Part shown: positions 1-8,062 of the stretch, one piece after another
How the letters are laid out: the number at the start of each line of letters is the position of its first letter
Numbering within the stretch: the first letter of the stretch is position 1
From: Clostridiaceae bacterium
GTDB lineage: Bacteria > Bacillota > Clostridia > Lutisporales > Lutisporaceae
NCBI GenBank assembly: GCA_028697435.1
Contig: JAQVFD010000004.1
Location: 1 to 21,883 of the forward strand
DNA: 21,883 nucleotides
Direction: 5' to 3'
The notes under the pieces: generated by a model
What the model saw: the letters and a program-made list of their open reading frames with translations, nothing else
The model's database searches: none
Told to the model about the DNA's origin: nothing
Translations under genes and position numbers: made by a program

Positions 1-1396
1 CAAGATCATTGGTGGTCTCATCCAGAAGCAGCACATTAGGTGCTTCCATCAATACCCTTAAAAGCTGCAGCCTTCTTTTTTCTCCTCCGGAAAGCTTCGA
101 TATCGGTGTCCACTGTGCCGATGATGGAAACAAGAATCTCTCAAGCATCTGGGATGCGCTAATTTTCTCACCTTCTGCCGTTTCAAGATATTCCGCTCCT
201 TCCCTGATGTACTCAATAACTCTCTTATCTTCTTCCACATGATGAAAGTCCTGAGAAAACATGCCTATCTTGACAGTTTCTCCGGCTTCTGAAGCTCCGG
301 AGTCCGGTTTTACTACTCCTGCTATTATATTCAGCAGAGTGGTTTTGCCGCTTCCGTTAGCCCCTATTATGCCTACCCTGTCATTTCTCAGTACAATGTA
401 GCTGAAATCCCTAATCACTTTGCTTTCACCATAACTTTTGCAGATATGAGACAGCTCAATTATCTTTTTGCCCAACCTGCCGCTTCCCACTGATATATCA
501 AGCTTTTCCCCTGTGGAATCAGCTGTTTGTTCGTTTAACTTTTTAAACCGCTCTATCCTCGATTTCTGTTTCGTTGTACGAGCCTTGGCGCCACGGCTTA
601 TCCAAGCCAGTTCTTTCTTGAGCAGAGTCTGCCTTTTCCGCTCGCTGGCAGCCTCGCTCTCTTCTCTGGCAAGCTTGTTCTCAATATAATTATTATAATT
701 CCCTTTATATAAATAAAGCTTGCCGCAATGAAGCTCGGCAATCTCATTTACTACTCTGTCCAGAAAATACCTGTCGTGGGTTATCATCAGGAGCGCACCC
801 TTACGCTTGCTTAAATAAGCTTCAAGCCAGTCTATTGCTCTGTTATCAAGATGATTGGTAGGCTCATCCAGTATAAGAAGCTCTGAGGGATTAATCAAAG
901 CTGCTGCCAGGGCTATCCTTTTTTTCTGACCTCCCGAAAGTGTAGCAATTCTCTCTTGAAAGTCTGTGATTCCAAGCTTGGTCAATACAACTTTTGCCTC
1001 ACTCTCCATGCTCCAGCAGTTTAATCTATCCATTTCGCTGCTTAGTTTAAGAAGCCTGTCGCTATTGATATCCGGATTCTGCAAAGCTGTCTCGTATTCC
1101 CTGACCAGCTTCATTACAGGAGAGCTGCCCCTAAACACCTGCTCTAATATTTTGGCTTCAGGATCAAAATATGGACTTTGGGATAGATATTCGATAGAAA
1201 CAGAATTCCCCCTGATTATTCTTCCGCTGTCAGGTTTTTCAGTACCGGCTATAATTTTGAGAAGGGTGCTTTTTCCTACTCCATTTACTCCCACAATGCC
1301 GATTTTATCTCTGTCATCTATTCCCAGGCTTATATCATAAAGAAGAGTTTTTTCACTGTAGCTTTTAGTTATGTTCTCTAAATTAATAATGTTCAT
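1..1396 (-). CDS. ABC-F family ATPase, Uup-like (C-terminus cut by window edge)
   Basis: Partial gene: 465 codons are visible and the reading frame runs off the left edge. It is a soluble tandem ABC ATPase with no membrane segments, the ABC-F layout of ribosome-associated factors. Domain 1 starts at the ATG, has Walker A GVNGVGKST near residue 45 and Walker B LILDEPTNHLD. Domain 2 has Walker A GANGSGKTT, signature LSGGEKRR and then LLLDETTNDL at the very edge. The linker contains RGAKARTTKQKSR, similar to the WIRQGIKARRTRN segment of E. coli Uup, which favours the Uup branch over EttA or resistance-type members. Known family role: ribosome-associated ATP-dependent translation or assembly factor; antibiotic resistance is not indicated. 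The second Walker B reads DETT rather than the usual DEPT. An AAGGTG ribosome binding site lies just upstream of the ATG. It follows the PilZ gene by 54 bases with no terminator visible, so it may share its transcript. Confidence 0.9.
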   Translation of the reverse strand, partial: MNIINLENITKSYSEKTLLYDISLGIDDRDKIGIVGVNGVGKSTLLKIIAGTEKPDSGRIIRGNSVSIEYLSQSPYFDPEAKILEQVFRGSSPVMKLVREYETALQNPDINSDRLLKLSSEMDRLNCWSMESEAKVVLTKLGITDFQERIATLSGGQKKRIALAAALINPSELLILDEPTNHLDNRAIDWLEAYLSKRKGALLMITHDRYFLDRVVNEIAELHCGKLYLYKGNYNNYIENKLAREESEAASERKRQTLLKKELAWISRGAKARTTKQKSRIERFKKLNEQTADSTGEKLDISVGSGRLGKKIIELSHICKSYGESKVIRDFSYIVLRNDRVGIIGANGSGKTTLLNIIAGVVKPDSGASEAGETVKIGMFSQDFHHVEEDKRVIEYIREGAEYLETAEGEKISASQMLERFLFPSSAQWTPISKLSGGEKRRLQLLRVLMEAPNVLLLDETTNDL

Positions 1397-1450
1397 ATGT
1401 TTCACCTTCTCAATGATTAAGACATAGTTAATGCTTGCTCATTCCTGCTT

Positions 1451-1792
1451 CTACTCCAATTCCTCACCATAAAGATCAATCTTCATACTCAATATGTCCG
1501 CCAGTCCCACAAACTCGCAGCCTACAAAATAACCTTCCTCGTGCTTTTCTACCCGTATTATTTTTAATACCGCATAGAAATATTTATCCGGTGTAAGTTG
1601 AATTTTTGCATCAAAATAATAGTTCAATGGCAGTTCATGATTGCATGAAAAACCTATACCTGCCTTTGATATGTTCCTGACTTCTATTTCTTCGTTAATG
1701 GCAGGAATCAATTCATAATCCTGCTTAAACAATGATGAAATGCTTAGTTCCAGTTTTACAGGAATTCTCCTGCTTCTTCTTCTTTCATCCAT
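1451..1792 (-). CDS. PilZ domain protein, predicted c-di-GMP effector
   Basis: A 113-residue single-domain protein. The N-terminus has the arginine-rich RRRSRR motif (residues 4-9, the PilZ RxxxR element), and residues 40-45 are NISKAG, matching the (D/N)xSxxG motif that completes the c-di-GMP site. The rest has the beta-strand pattern of a PilZ barrel (VGCEFVGL near residue 90). Inferred role: binds cyclic di-GMP and passes the signal to motility, adhesion or a nearby partner. The start is supported by AAGGAGG about 10 bases upstream. The gene begins 19 bases after the chemoreceptor gene, so the two are almost surely in one operon, linking chemosensing to c-di-GMP signalling. The downstream partner cannot be named from sequence. 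Confidence 0.88.
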   Translation of the reverse strand: MDERRRSRRIPVKLELSISSLFKQDYELIPAINEEIEVRNISKAGIGFSCNHELPLNYYFDAKIQLTPDKYFYAVLKIIRVEKHEEGYFVGCEFVGLADILSMKIDLYGEELE

Positions 1793-1811
1793 AATATAGC
1801 TCCTCCTTGGT

Positions 1812-3293
1812 TTAGTGTTTTTCGCTGCCCAAAACCTGTATGCCCTTTTTATCCTGATCTTCTATCCCTGATATTACTTTATCCAAGTATGAAACCACCT
1901 TCTTTGATAGTTCCTCCGCTCTATTATAGCATTCCTGAGCCTCGGGTTTGTTCTTCGACTTTACGGCTTCTATTACCCTATGCCCAAAATTATGGAGCTC
2001 ATTATGTATACTGTCAATAGCCATCCAATCATTTTTTAATGCCGGATGGTTAATATATATAGAATTATAAAAATGTCCGAAAGCACATTTGGTTCCATTT
2101 GTCTGTATGGGATAAGTCCTCATCTCATCCACTATATGTCTAAGGTTTTCTACCCAATTCTTATGGGCTTCTCTGGCCTTGTTCAGGTTCTGAAGCAATT
2201 CATGATTTTTTATTGAGTTCTTGCTTCCAAGGAGAGTATGCATCATTTCCCTAACAATTCCTGATAATTCATCGTCTATTTTAGATATCTTCTTTGCTTG
2301 CTCTGCACTCTCTGTTGCATCATTTGTGATTTCCTGAGTCATTTGACTGAGTTTTTCCGCATCCTGACTAGAAGCCTCCATTGCTCTATTGATTTCCCCG
2401 GCTGCAATTTTGATACCTTCCATAGAATCATTAATTACCTTTACATCCTCTATTGTTGAATTAAGCATTCTAACATTTTCTCCGATAGTACCGGTAATAG
2501 TATCCAGTTTCCGGCTCATTTCATAAGTAGAACTAACGGTATTGTCCATACTCTGCTTGCCGGACAGTGCTGCGCTCTGAATATTATTAACAAATGTATT
2601 CATCCCTTCCAGACTATTTTTTGTATCATCTGCAAGTTTTCTGATTTCCTGGGCTACAACGGAAAATCCTCTCCCGTGCTCCCCTGCTCTTGCCGCTTCA
2701 ATTGATGCATTAAGTGCCAAAAGATTAGTCTGGTTTGCTATTGCTTTTACATCATTCACAATGTTATTGACTTTGTTTGCCATTTCGACCAACTGCTGTA
2801 TCTGTGTGCTCATAATATTTGCATCATTCATTACATTGTTCTTCAACTCATTTACTTCCTGTATCTGAGACAGACTTTGATTATTCCTCTCAATCAGAAT
2901 CTCCGATGATGCCGCCAACTGTGATAATGTATCTGAGGTACTGCTGACACTTTCATTCACCTGACTCATACTCGCTGTTGTCTGCTGCACTATAGCCAGA
3001 TTTGACTCACTCAGCAGGGACATCTCATTTGAAAAATCTATCAGATTATAGGAGCTATGTGACATATTCACATCAAAGCTGCTTAAATCTGCCGTTATTG
3101 AAAGCATTTGTTTAGCTGCCGCGGACATTTGCTTTTCACTGTCCAAGAGCTTATTAAAATACTTCAGAACACTCGAATGGATATGATAATTCACTTCCGG
3201 CTCTTGCATATCATGTCCCTCGAGCCTTTTTTCCACATAGTTAATAATACATAGTGCTTCATTGCAAGGTTTATTCGCAGCTTTTCTAAACAT
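1812..3293 (-). CDS. Soluble methyl-accepting chemotaxis protein with C-terminal CZB zinc-binding domain
   Basis: 493 residues without a signal peptide or membrane span, hence a cytoplasmic chemoreceptor. Residues 1-110 form a polar helical N-terminal region of no domain I can name. The highly conserved signalling tip lies at about 182-222 (KAIANQTNLLALNASIEAAR, then GRGFSVVAQEIRKLA), inside long coiled-coil helices to about residue 345. The C-terminal part (372-470) fits a chemoreceptor zinc-binding domain: H377 before W380, C403 in KCAFG, and H430/H434 in an HxxxH pair, the 3-His/1-Cys zinc set. CZB domains are known to bind zinc tightly and to regulate receptors and, in E. coli DgcZ, a diguanylate cyclase. 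Inferred role: senses zinc or zinc-site oxidation and signals to CheA/CheW encoded elsewhere. RBS AAGGAGG lies 7 bases before the ATG. The PilZ gene follows directly. Confidence 0.92.
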   Translation of the reverse strand: MFRKAANKPCNEALCIINYVEKRLEGHDMQEPEVNYHIHSSVLKYFNKLLDSEKQMSAAAKQMLSITADLSSFDVNMSHSSYNLIDFSNEMSLLSESNLAIVQQTTASMSQVNESVSSTSDTLSQLAASSEILIERNNQSLSQIQEVNELKNNVMNDANIMSTQIQQLVEMANKVNNIVNDVKAIANQTNLLALNASIEAARAGEHGRGFSVVAQEIRKLADDTKNSLEGMNTFVNNIQSAALSGKQSMDNTVSSTYEMSRKLDTITGTIGENVRMLNSTIEDVKVINDSMEGIKIAAGEINRAMEASSQDAEKLSQMTQEITNDATESAEQAKKISKIDDELSGIVREMMHTLLGSKNSIKNHELLQNLNKAREAHKNWVENLRHIVDEMRTYPIQTNGTKCAFGHFYNSIYINHPALKNDWMAIDSIHNELHNFGHRVIEAVKSKNKPEAQECYNRAEELSKKVVSYLDKVISGIEDQDKKGIQVLGSEKH

Positions 3294-3345
3294 TGTATTT
3301 CCTCCTTATGTTAAATCATAAATTGTATTTGTTCAAAATTGGTTG

Positions 3346-3393
3346 ATTATATTCAATAATACTTATTATAACATAGTAAGTATAAAAAGTAAT
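3346..3393 (-). promoter_or_regulatory. Possible promoter region of the chemoreceptor gene
   Basis: Two TATAAT hexamers are present on the minus strand (3370-3365 and 3351-3346), but neither has a convincing -35 at 17 bases. A 7-base inverted repeat, ATACTTA (3359-3365) and TAAGTAT (3377-3383), overlaps the first -10 and could be an operator. No sigma-D (motility) promoter was recognised. Confidence 0.3.
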
Positions 3394-3452
3394 TTTTTCT
3401 GACTGTTTCTTGTGTTCACAATGCTGTAATCATGTAAATATTCAATTAATAT

Positions 3453-3481
3453 TTTACTTATGCCAAATGCTATTGTATAGT
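3453..3481 (+). promoter_or_regulatory. Candidate sigma-A promoter for the CofE-like gene
   Basis: TTTACT (3453-3458) and TATAGT (3476-3481) are separated by 17 bases and point toward the ATG at 3534, matching 4/6 and 5/6 of the consensus hexamers. Confidence 0.45.
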
Positions 3482-3533
3482 ATTATGTGTAAATGTTCAT
3501 AACCAAAATAGATGCAATTAAGGAGATATTAAT

Positions 3534-4724
3534 ATGGAAAAAATGGCATGCACTATTTCAAGAGGGCTCCGCGCTCCCATTATAATGCAGGGAGACAATA
3601 TATCAAATATCGTTGTGGACACTGTATTAAAAGCTTCGGAGATTGAAGGGTTCAATATTAATGACAATGATATTGTCGGAATAACTGAATCAGTGATTGC
3701 CCGTGCCCAAGGGAACTTTGCAACAATTGATGCAATAGCAAAAGATATTAAATCCAAGTTCGGAGAGGATACTATCGGAGTGATATTTCCTATTATAAGC
3801 CGAAACCGATTTGCTATGCTATTGAAGGGTATTGCAAAAGGAACCGGAAAAGTAATATTGATGCTTAGTTATCCCTCTGACGAAGTAGGAAACCAATTAG
3901 TAGATATTGATATCTTTAGTGAGAAGAATCTTAATCCAATGTCAGACGTACTGACAGAAAAGGTTTGGCGCGAATATTTCGGATATGGCAAACACCCCTT
4001 TACCGGTGTTGATTATATAGAATACTATAAAACCATAATTGTAGAGCAGGGTACAGAATGTGAAATCATATTTTCCAACAACCCTGTTACAATTCTTGAT
4101 TACACAAAAAATGTACTTTGCTGTGATATTCATACAAGAACCAGAACAAAAAAGATTCTGAAGTCTAATGGCGGAGAAAAGGTGCTTGGTCTGGATGATA
4201 TCCTGACCTCATCCGTTGACAGCAGTGGGTTCAACGAAACTTACGGTCTATTGGGTTCTAATAAAGCAACGGAAAACAGTGTTAAGCTTTTCCCTCGCGA
4301 TTGCCAGCCTATTGTTGAAAGTATACAGGCAAAGCTGAAAGAAAAGACAGGGAAGACGGTAGAAGTTATGATTTATGGAGACGGGGCCTTCAAGGATCCG
4401 GTCTGCAAGATCTGGGAGTTGGCAGACCCTGTTGTATCACCTGCTTATACCTCGGGTCTTGAGGGTACTCCTAATGAAATTAAATTAAAGTATATTGCAG
4501 ATAATTATTTCGCCCATTTAAGGGGAGATGAGCTGCAAAAAGCTATATCCGAATACATCATAAATAAGAAGCCGGACCTCATTGGCAGCATGGAGACACA
4601 AGGCACCACTCCGAGAAGGGTTACGGATCTTATTGGATCACTATGCGACCTTACTTCCGGAAGCGGGGATAAAGGCACCCCCATTGTATACATCCAAGGC
4701 TACTTCGATAATTATGTAAAATAG
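3534..4724 (+). CDS. CofE-like protein (coenzyme F420-0:L-glutamate ligase family), role unknown
   Basis: A 396-residue soluble protein. The N-terminal half (about 40-110: DNDIVGITESVIARAQG, then a stretch ending FPIISRNRFA) and the later GDGAFKDPVCKIWELADP with SPAYTSGLEG fit the F420 gamma-glutamyl ligase superfamily as it occurs in many Clostridia. CofE proper adds glutamate to coenzyme F420-0 in archaea and actinobacteria and is about 250 residues; this version is much longer and carries a C-terminal extension with PRRVTDLIGSLCDLTSGSGD. Clostridia are not known F420 producers and no other F420 gene is in the window, so the substrate is unknown; an amide-bond-forming GTP-dependent ligase activity is only an inference. 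RBS AAGGAG lies 9 bases before the ATG. It is transcribed alone and faces gpmI across a hairpin. Confidence 0.75.
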   Translation: MEKMACTISRGLRAPIIMQGDNISNIVVDTVLKASEIEGFNINDNDIVGITESVIARAQGNFATIDAIAKDIKSKFGEDTIGVIFPIISRNRFAMLLKGIAKGTGKVILMLSYPSDEVGNQLVDIDIFSEKNLNPMSDVLTEKVWREYFGYGKHPFTGVDYIEYYKTIIVEQGTECEIIFSNNPVTILDYTKNVLCCDIHTRTRTKKILKSNGGEKVLGLDDILTSSVDSSGFNETYGLLGSNKATENSVKLFPRDCQPIVESIQAKLKEKTGKTVEVMIYGDGAFKDPVCKIWELADPVVSPAYTSGLEGTPNEIKLKYIADNYFAHLRGDELQKAISEYIINKKPDLIGSMETQGTTPRRVTDLIGSLCDLTSGSGDKGTPIVYIQGYFDNYVK

Positions 4725-4732
4725 CAATACAC

Positions 4733-4764
4733 AGGACACCATAGGACAATATTTATGGTGTCCT
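4733..4764. terminator. Hairpin between convergent genes, probable bidirectional terminator
   Basis: Perfect 11-bp inverted repeat AGGACACCATA (4733-4743) and TATGGTGTCCT (4754-4764) with a 10-base loop, sitting between the stops of the CofE-like gene and gpmI. Neither side has a good T-tract, so termination efficiency is uncertain. Confidence 0.6.
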
Positions 4765-4766
4765 GA

Positions 4767-6341
4767 CTATATTATACTGTCCTCCCAGCCATTCGGGTGG
4801 TCAATTCCAAGTAGGGTTGTTACAGTTGCGGCAATATTTGCAAGCCCGAAGCTCCCTTCCTTTATTTCGTGCCTTTGCACTTTATCATGGATTATGAAGG
4901 GAACCGGATTGAGTGTATGGCTCGTCTTTGCCTTTGCAGTACCGCCCTTTGTTTTTTCCAGCATCTCATCTGCGTTGCCATGATCGGCTGTAATTATAAG
5001 TATAGCCTGAGTTTCATCTGCTGCCTTCATTATCCTTGCAAGACACAGATCAACGGCTTCTACTGCTATTCTGGTAGCATTAAAACTGCCGGTATGACCA
5101 ACCATATCTCCATTCGGGTAATTTGCCCTTAGAAAATCATATCTGCCGGATTTTATAGCGTAAATTAGTTTATCGGTAACTTCAGCAGCCTTCATCCATG
5201 GACGTTCATCAAAGGATACCCTGTCTGAAGGCACCTCATCAAAAGTCTCAAGATTATCATCAAACTTCTCCGTTCTATTGCCATTCCAAAAGTATGTCAT
5301 ATGCCCATATTTCTGAGTTTCAGATACAGCATACTGCTTTATTCCACTTTTAACTAAATACTCGGATAATGTATTCTTTATATCCGGAGGTGCTACAAGA
5401 AAGTTCCCCGGCAGCTTTAAATCCCCATCATATTGAAGCATGCCGCAAAACATAACCTTTGGACGCCCTCCCCTTTCAAACTTATCAAAAACTTCATAGT
5501 CAAATGCCATACTGATTTCTATTGCTCTGTCCCCTCTGAAATTGAACAATATGACACTGTCTCCATTATTAATGGTGCCTACCGGCCTATCATTTTCAGC
5601 TATTACAAAAGGCGGCAGATCTTGGTCTATTACGCCGGTCAGTTCTTTCCGATATGTTGATATCGCCTCACCGGCAGATCCAAACTGCCTGCCCTTACCT
5701 AAAACATGAGTGTCCCAGCCAAGTCGAACCATGTCCCAGTTTGCTTCATATCTGTCCATAGTAATTTTCATTCTACCCCCGCCGCTGGCAATTTTTCCAT
5801 CAAAGCTTTCGTCATTCAGTTTTTTGAACAGTACTTCTATCTGTTCCACATAATCCAATGCCGATGTTGCCAATACATCTCTACCGTCAAGCAAAGCATG
5901 AACCCGCACTTTCCTGACTTTGTCCATCTTGGCTCTTATTATCATTGATTTTAGATGGGCAATATTTGAGTGTACATTGCCATCTGACAAAAGTCCAATA
6001 AAATGCAAAACTGAATCATGGGCAGCACAGTTACCGATTAACTTCTGCCACGTATCAGAATTGTACATTTTCCCATTCTCAATTGATTCATTTACCAGCT
6101 TGGCTCCCTGGCTGAAAATTTGGCCGCTGCCCATAGCATTATGACCAACCTCTGAATTACCCATGTCCTCATCAGAGGGCAAGCCCACAGCTGTGCCGTG
6201 AGCCTTTATCAAAGCATAAGGGCTGTGGCTCATAAGCATATCAAGAGTTGGTGTATTTGCAGATTTTACTGCATTGCCCTTTTCATCTTCATTTATCCCT
6301 ATACCGTCCATAACGATCAATACAACCGGTCTTCTGCTCAT
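4767..6341 (-). CDS. gpmI: 2,3-bisphosphoglycerate-independent phosphoglycerate mutase, plant-type motifs
   Basis: 524 residues from the ATG at 6341. It interconverts 3- and 2-phosphoglycerate in glycolysis using two metal ions and a phosphoserine. Visible landmarks (ATG numbering): metal-binding D12 in VMDGIG, catalytic S63 in GNSEVGH, H124, LDGRD at about 152-156, RGDR at 269-272, D412/H416 in NGDMVGHTG, and D453/H454 in TADHGNAD. The middle reads GGGRMKITMDRYE, LGWDTHVLG, LPPFVI, GMLQYDGDLKLP and FWNGNR. These match what I recall of plant and trypanosomatid enzymes better than the usual bacterial GRYYAMDRD form. A GTG nine bases upstream (6350) is also in frame, but GGAG at 6354-6351 is spaced properly only for the ATG. 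It diverges from the peroxiredoxin gene. Confidence 0.95.
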   Translation of the reverse strand: MSRRPVVLIVMDGIGINEDEKGNAVKSANTPTLDMLMSHSPYALIKAHGTAVGLPSDEDMGNSEVGHNAMGSGQIFSQGAKLVNESIENGKMYNSDTWQKLIGNCAAHDSVLHFIGLLSDGNVHSNIAHLKSMIIRAKMDKVRKVRVHALLDGRDVLATSALDYVEQIEVLFKKLNDESFDGKIASGGGRMKITMDRYEANWDMVRLGWDTHVLGKGRQFGSAGEAISTYRKELTGVIDQDLPPFVIAENDRPVGTINNGDSVILFNFRGDRAIEISMAFDYEVFDKFERGGRPKVMFCGMLQYDGDLKLPGNFLVAPPDIKNTLSEYLVKSGIKQYAVSETQKYGHMTYFWNGNRTEKFDDNLETFDEVPSDRVSFDERPWMKAAEVTDKLIYAIKSGRYDFLRANYPNGDMVGHTGSFNATRIAVEAVDLCLARIMKAADETQAILIITADHGNADEMLEKTKGGTAKAKTSHTLNPVPFIIHDKVQRHEIKEGSFGLANIAATVTTLLGIDHPNGWEDSII

Positions 6342-6438
6342 TCTATTCACTCCGTCCTAATATCTCAGTTTTTAAGCTTAGGGTAATTATATTAATTTTC
6401 CCTTATGCTGTCAACAAAATACGGCAGATGCAATATAG

Positions 6439-6467
6439 TTACAAAAGGAATACAGGTGTGATATGAT
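6439..6467 (+). promoter_or_regulatory. Candidate extended -10 promoter for the peroxiredoxin gene
   Basis: TGATATGAT (6459-6467) is an extended -10 (TGnTATGAT), with a weak TTACAA (6439-6444) 17 bases upstream. It points toward the ATG at 6498. Confidence 0.45.
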
Positions 6468-6497
6468 AAAACCATATACAAGAAAGGAGATGAGTTT

Positions 6498-6959
6498 ATG
6501 GAGCACATTAAAATAGGGAGCCCTGCTCCGGATTTTTCATTGAAGGATAACAAGGAACAAATAATACATTTATCTGATTTTAAAGGAAAAAAGGTATTGC
6601 TGTCATGGCACCCGCTTGCCTGGACTTCTGTTTGCACTGACCAGATGAGGTCTTTAGAGGTTAACTGGGAAAAGTTCCAAAGCCTCAATACCGTACCCCT
6701 TGGTCTCAGTGTCGATCCCGTACCTTCAAAAAAGGCATGGAGCGCAGTAATTGCTATTAATAACGTCAGCCTTCCTTCAGACTTCTGGCCCCATGGGAAG
6801 GTTGCCCAGGATTATGGCATTTTTATAGAAAAGGCAGGAATATCAGGGAGAGTAAATATAATTATTGACGAAAACGGCATAGTTAAATGGGTAAAAGTAT
6901 ATCCTATCAGTCAGCTTCCGGATATTAACGAAGTTCTGGAGGTTTTGTCCGGTATATAA
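6498..6959 (+). CDS. 1-Cys peroxiredoxin (AhpC/TSA family)
   Basis: A 153-residue thioredoxin-fold peroxidase that reduces hydrogen peroxide and organic peroxides in the cytoplasm. The N-terminal GSPAPDFSL is typical. The active site PLAWTSVC (39-46) gives the PxxxTxxC motif with peroxidatic C46, and R118 is the likely partner arginine. C46 is the only cysteine in the protein, so it must work as a 1-Cys enzyme or use an external thiol for resolution; AhpE-like or PrxQ-like grouping cannot be settled here. RBS AAGGAG lies 9 bases ahead of the ATG. The gene stands alone between gpmI (divergent) and degV (convergent). Oxidative stress defence in an anaerobe is the natural inference. Confidence 0.88.
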   Translation: MEHIKIGSPAPDFSLKDNKEQIIHLSDFKGKKVLLSWHPLAWTSVCTDQMRSLEVNWEKFQSLNTVPLGLSVDPVPSKKAWSAVIAINNVSLPSDFWPHGKVAQDYGIFIEKAGISGRVNIIIDENGIVKWVKVYPISQLPDINEVLEVLSGI

Positions 6960-6977
6960 CAGCTATGCGGTCGTGTA

Positions 6978-7006
6978 ATTTAAAGCCCATGTGCCTTTAG
7001 AAAATT
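6978..7006. repeat. Diverged copy A of a short intergenic element
   Basis: The segment from 6978 matches 18 of the first 21 bases of 8077-8110 and then, after a 5-base gap, 7 of the next 8. Both copies hold AAGCCCATG followed by a CCTTT and an AAATT end, and both are preceded by GCGG. Copy A has lost the second hairpin arm seen in copy B. Confidence 0.5.
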
Positions 7007-7035
7007 ATGACAAGGAGATACATCTCCTTGTCATA
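7006..7035. terminator. Strong hairpin between the peroxiredoxin and degV genes
   Basis: Perfect 13-bp stem: 7006-7018 (core ATGACAAGGAGA) pairs with 7023-7035, leaving a TACA tetraloop. On the minus strand it is followed by ATTTT, so it probably ends degV transcripts and may also stop the peroxiredoxin transcript. Confidence 0.75.
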
Positions 7036-7053
7036 TTGATTTACTGTTATTTG

Positions 7054-7896
7054 CTATGCTTCGGAAACAATTACCCCAATAAGCCCCGGTCCTGTATGCA
7101 CTACCAGTACAGGGCTTATCTGTGTGAATACTGTTTCTTTAACATTTTTCAACCCCTTCAATTTCTTAAGCAAGTCTTGTGCTTCCTCAAAGGCATCGCC
7201 ATGAGCTACAGCAATATTAAGCAGTTTTTCTTTGGCTTCTTCTTTTACTATCTCAAACAATTCTTCAATTGACCGGCTTCGTCCTCTGACCTTTTTATAG
7301 CTAAAATATACACCATCTTCATTTATAGATATAATTGGCTTTATATTCAGAAGTTCTCCTATTGTCCCTTCAACCTTACCGATGCGTCCGCCTTTTCTTA
7401 GATATTCCAGCGTCTTTACTACATAATAAACCTTTGTGTTATTTAATACAGCCTTTATTCTTTCTGCTGTTTTTCTAAAGTCACATGTCCTCTCTAATTC
7501 TTTTGCGCCCTCTATTATGGCATAGCCGGTGCCCATTGAAAGTGACTTTGAGTCAATTATGTCAAATGATAATCCTTCAAAGCTATCTGATATATTTCTT
7601 ATCATGTTCATAGTCCCACTTATTCCGCTGGATATAGTTACAACTATTACATGGGTATAACCCTCTTCTTTCAACTCATTGAAAAGATCCATCGTATCTT
7701 GTGGTGAAGGCAGTGATGTAGTTGGTATTTCTTCTTTAAACCTTAAATATATTTCTTCAGGTGTTATATCAACTCTGTCTCTGTATTCTCTGTCCTTGTA
7801 TATAATTCTAAGAGGTAAAACTTTAATATTGTGTCTTTTTATAGTATCCCAACTCAAATCACTGGTTGAATCAGATACAATGGCAATTTTGTCCAC
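7054..7896 (-). CDS. DegV family protein (fatty-acid-binding, FakB-like)
   Basis: 280 residues covering a whole DegV protein. Hallmarks in order: VSDSTSDLS at 7-15, TTSLPSP near 60, TISSGISGT near 90, LEYLRKGGRIGK near 165, and HTGPGLIG close to the C-terminus. DegV/FakB proteins bind a fatty acid that the kinase FakA phosphorylates for phospholipid synthesis; FakA is not in this window, so the acyl preference and even the role are inferred. The start codon is GTG (7896-7894), supported by AGGAG 7 bases upstream. It is monocistronic by appearance, ends at a strong hairpin, and is preceded by an intergenic region containing the csp terminator and a structured element. Confidence 0.92.
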   Translation of the reverse strand: MDKIAIVSDSTSDLSWDTIKRHNIKVLPLRIIYKDREYRDRVDITPEEIYLRFKEEIPTTSLPSPQDTMDLFNELKEEGYTHVIVVTISSGISGTMNMIRNISDSFEGLSFDIIDSKSLSMGTGYAIIEGAKELERTCDFRKTAERIKAVLNNTKVYYVVKTLEYLRKGGRIGKVEGTIGELLNIKPIISINEDGVYFSYKKVRGRSRSIEELFEIVKEEAKEKLLNIAVAHGDAFEEAQDLLKKLKGLKNVKETVFTQISPVLVVHTGPGLIGVIVSEA

Positions 7897-8062
7897 ACTA
7901 CCACTCCTCTTAATAATAGTATTTTATTATCGAACTTTGTCTCAATTTAGCATTTGAGTACAATTATACATTATATGCATTGTCTTATCCACAAACTTTT
8001 CAGAATATTAATGAGACTTAGTAAATTGATTTGTTGGAACAAGGTGGATATAAAGAACAAAG

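Noticed and set aside
966..1340. 124-codon plus-strand ORF
   Set aside because: It is an antisense frame inside the ABC-F gene, whose motifs are clear on the minus strand.
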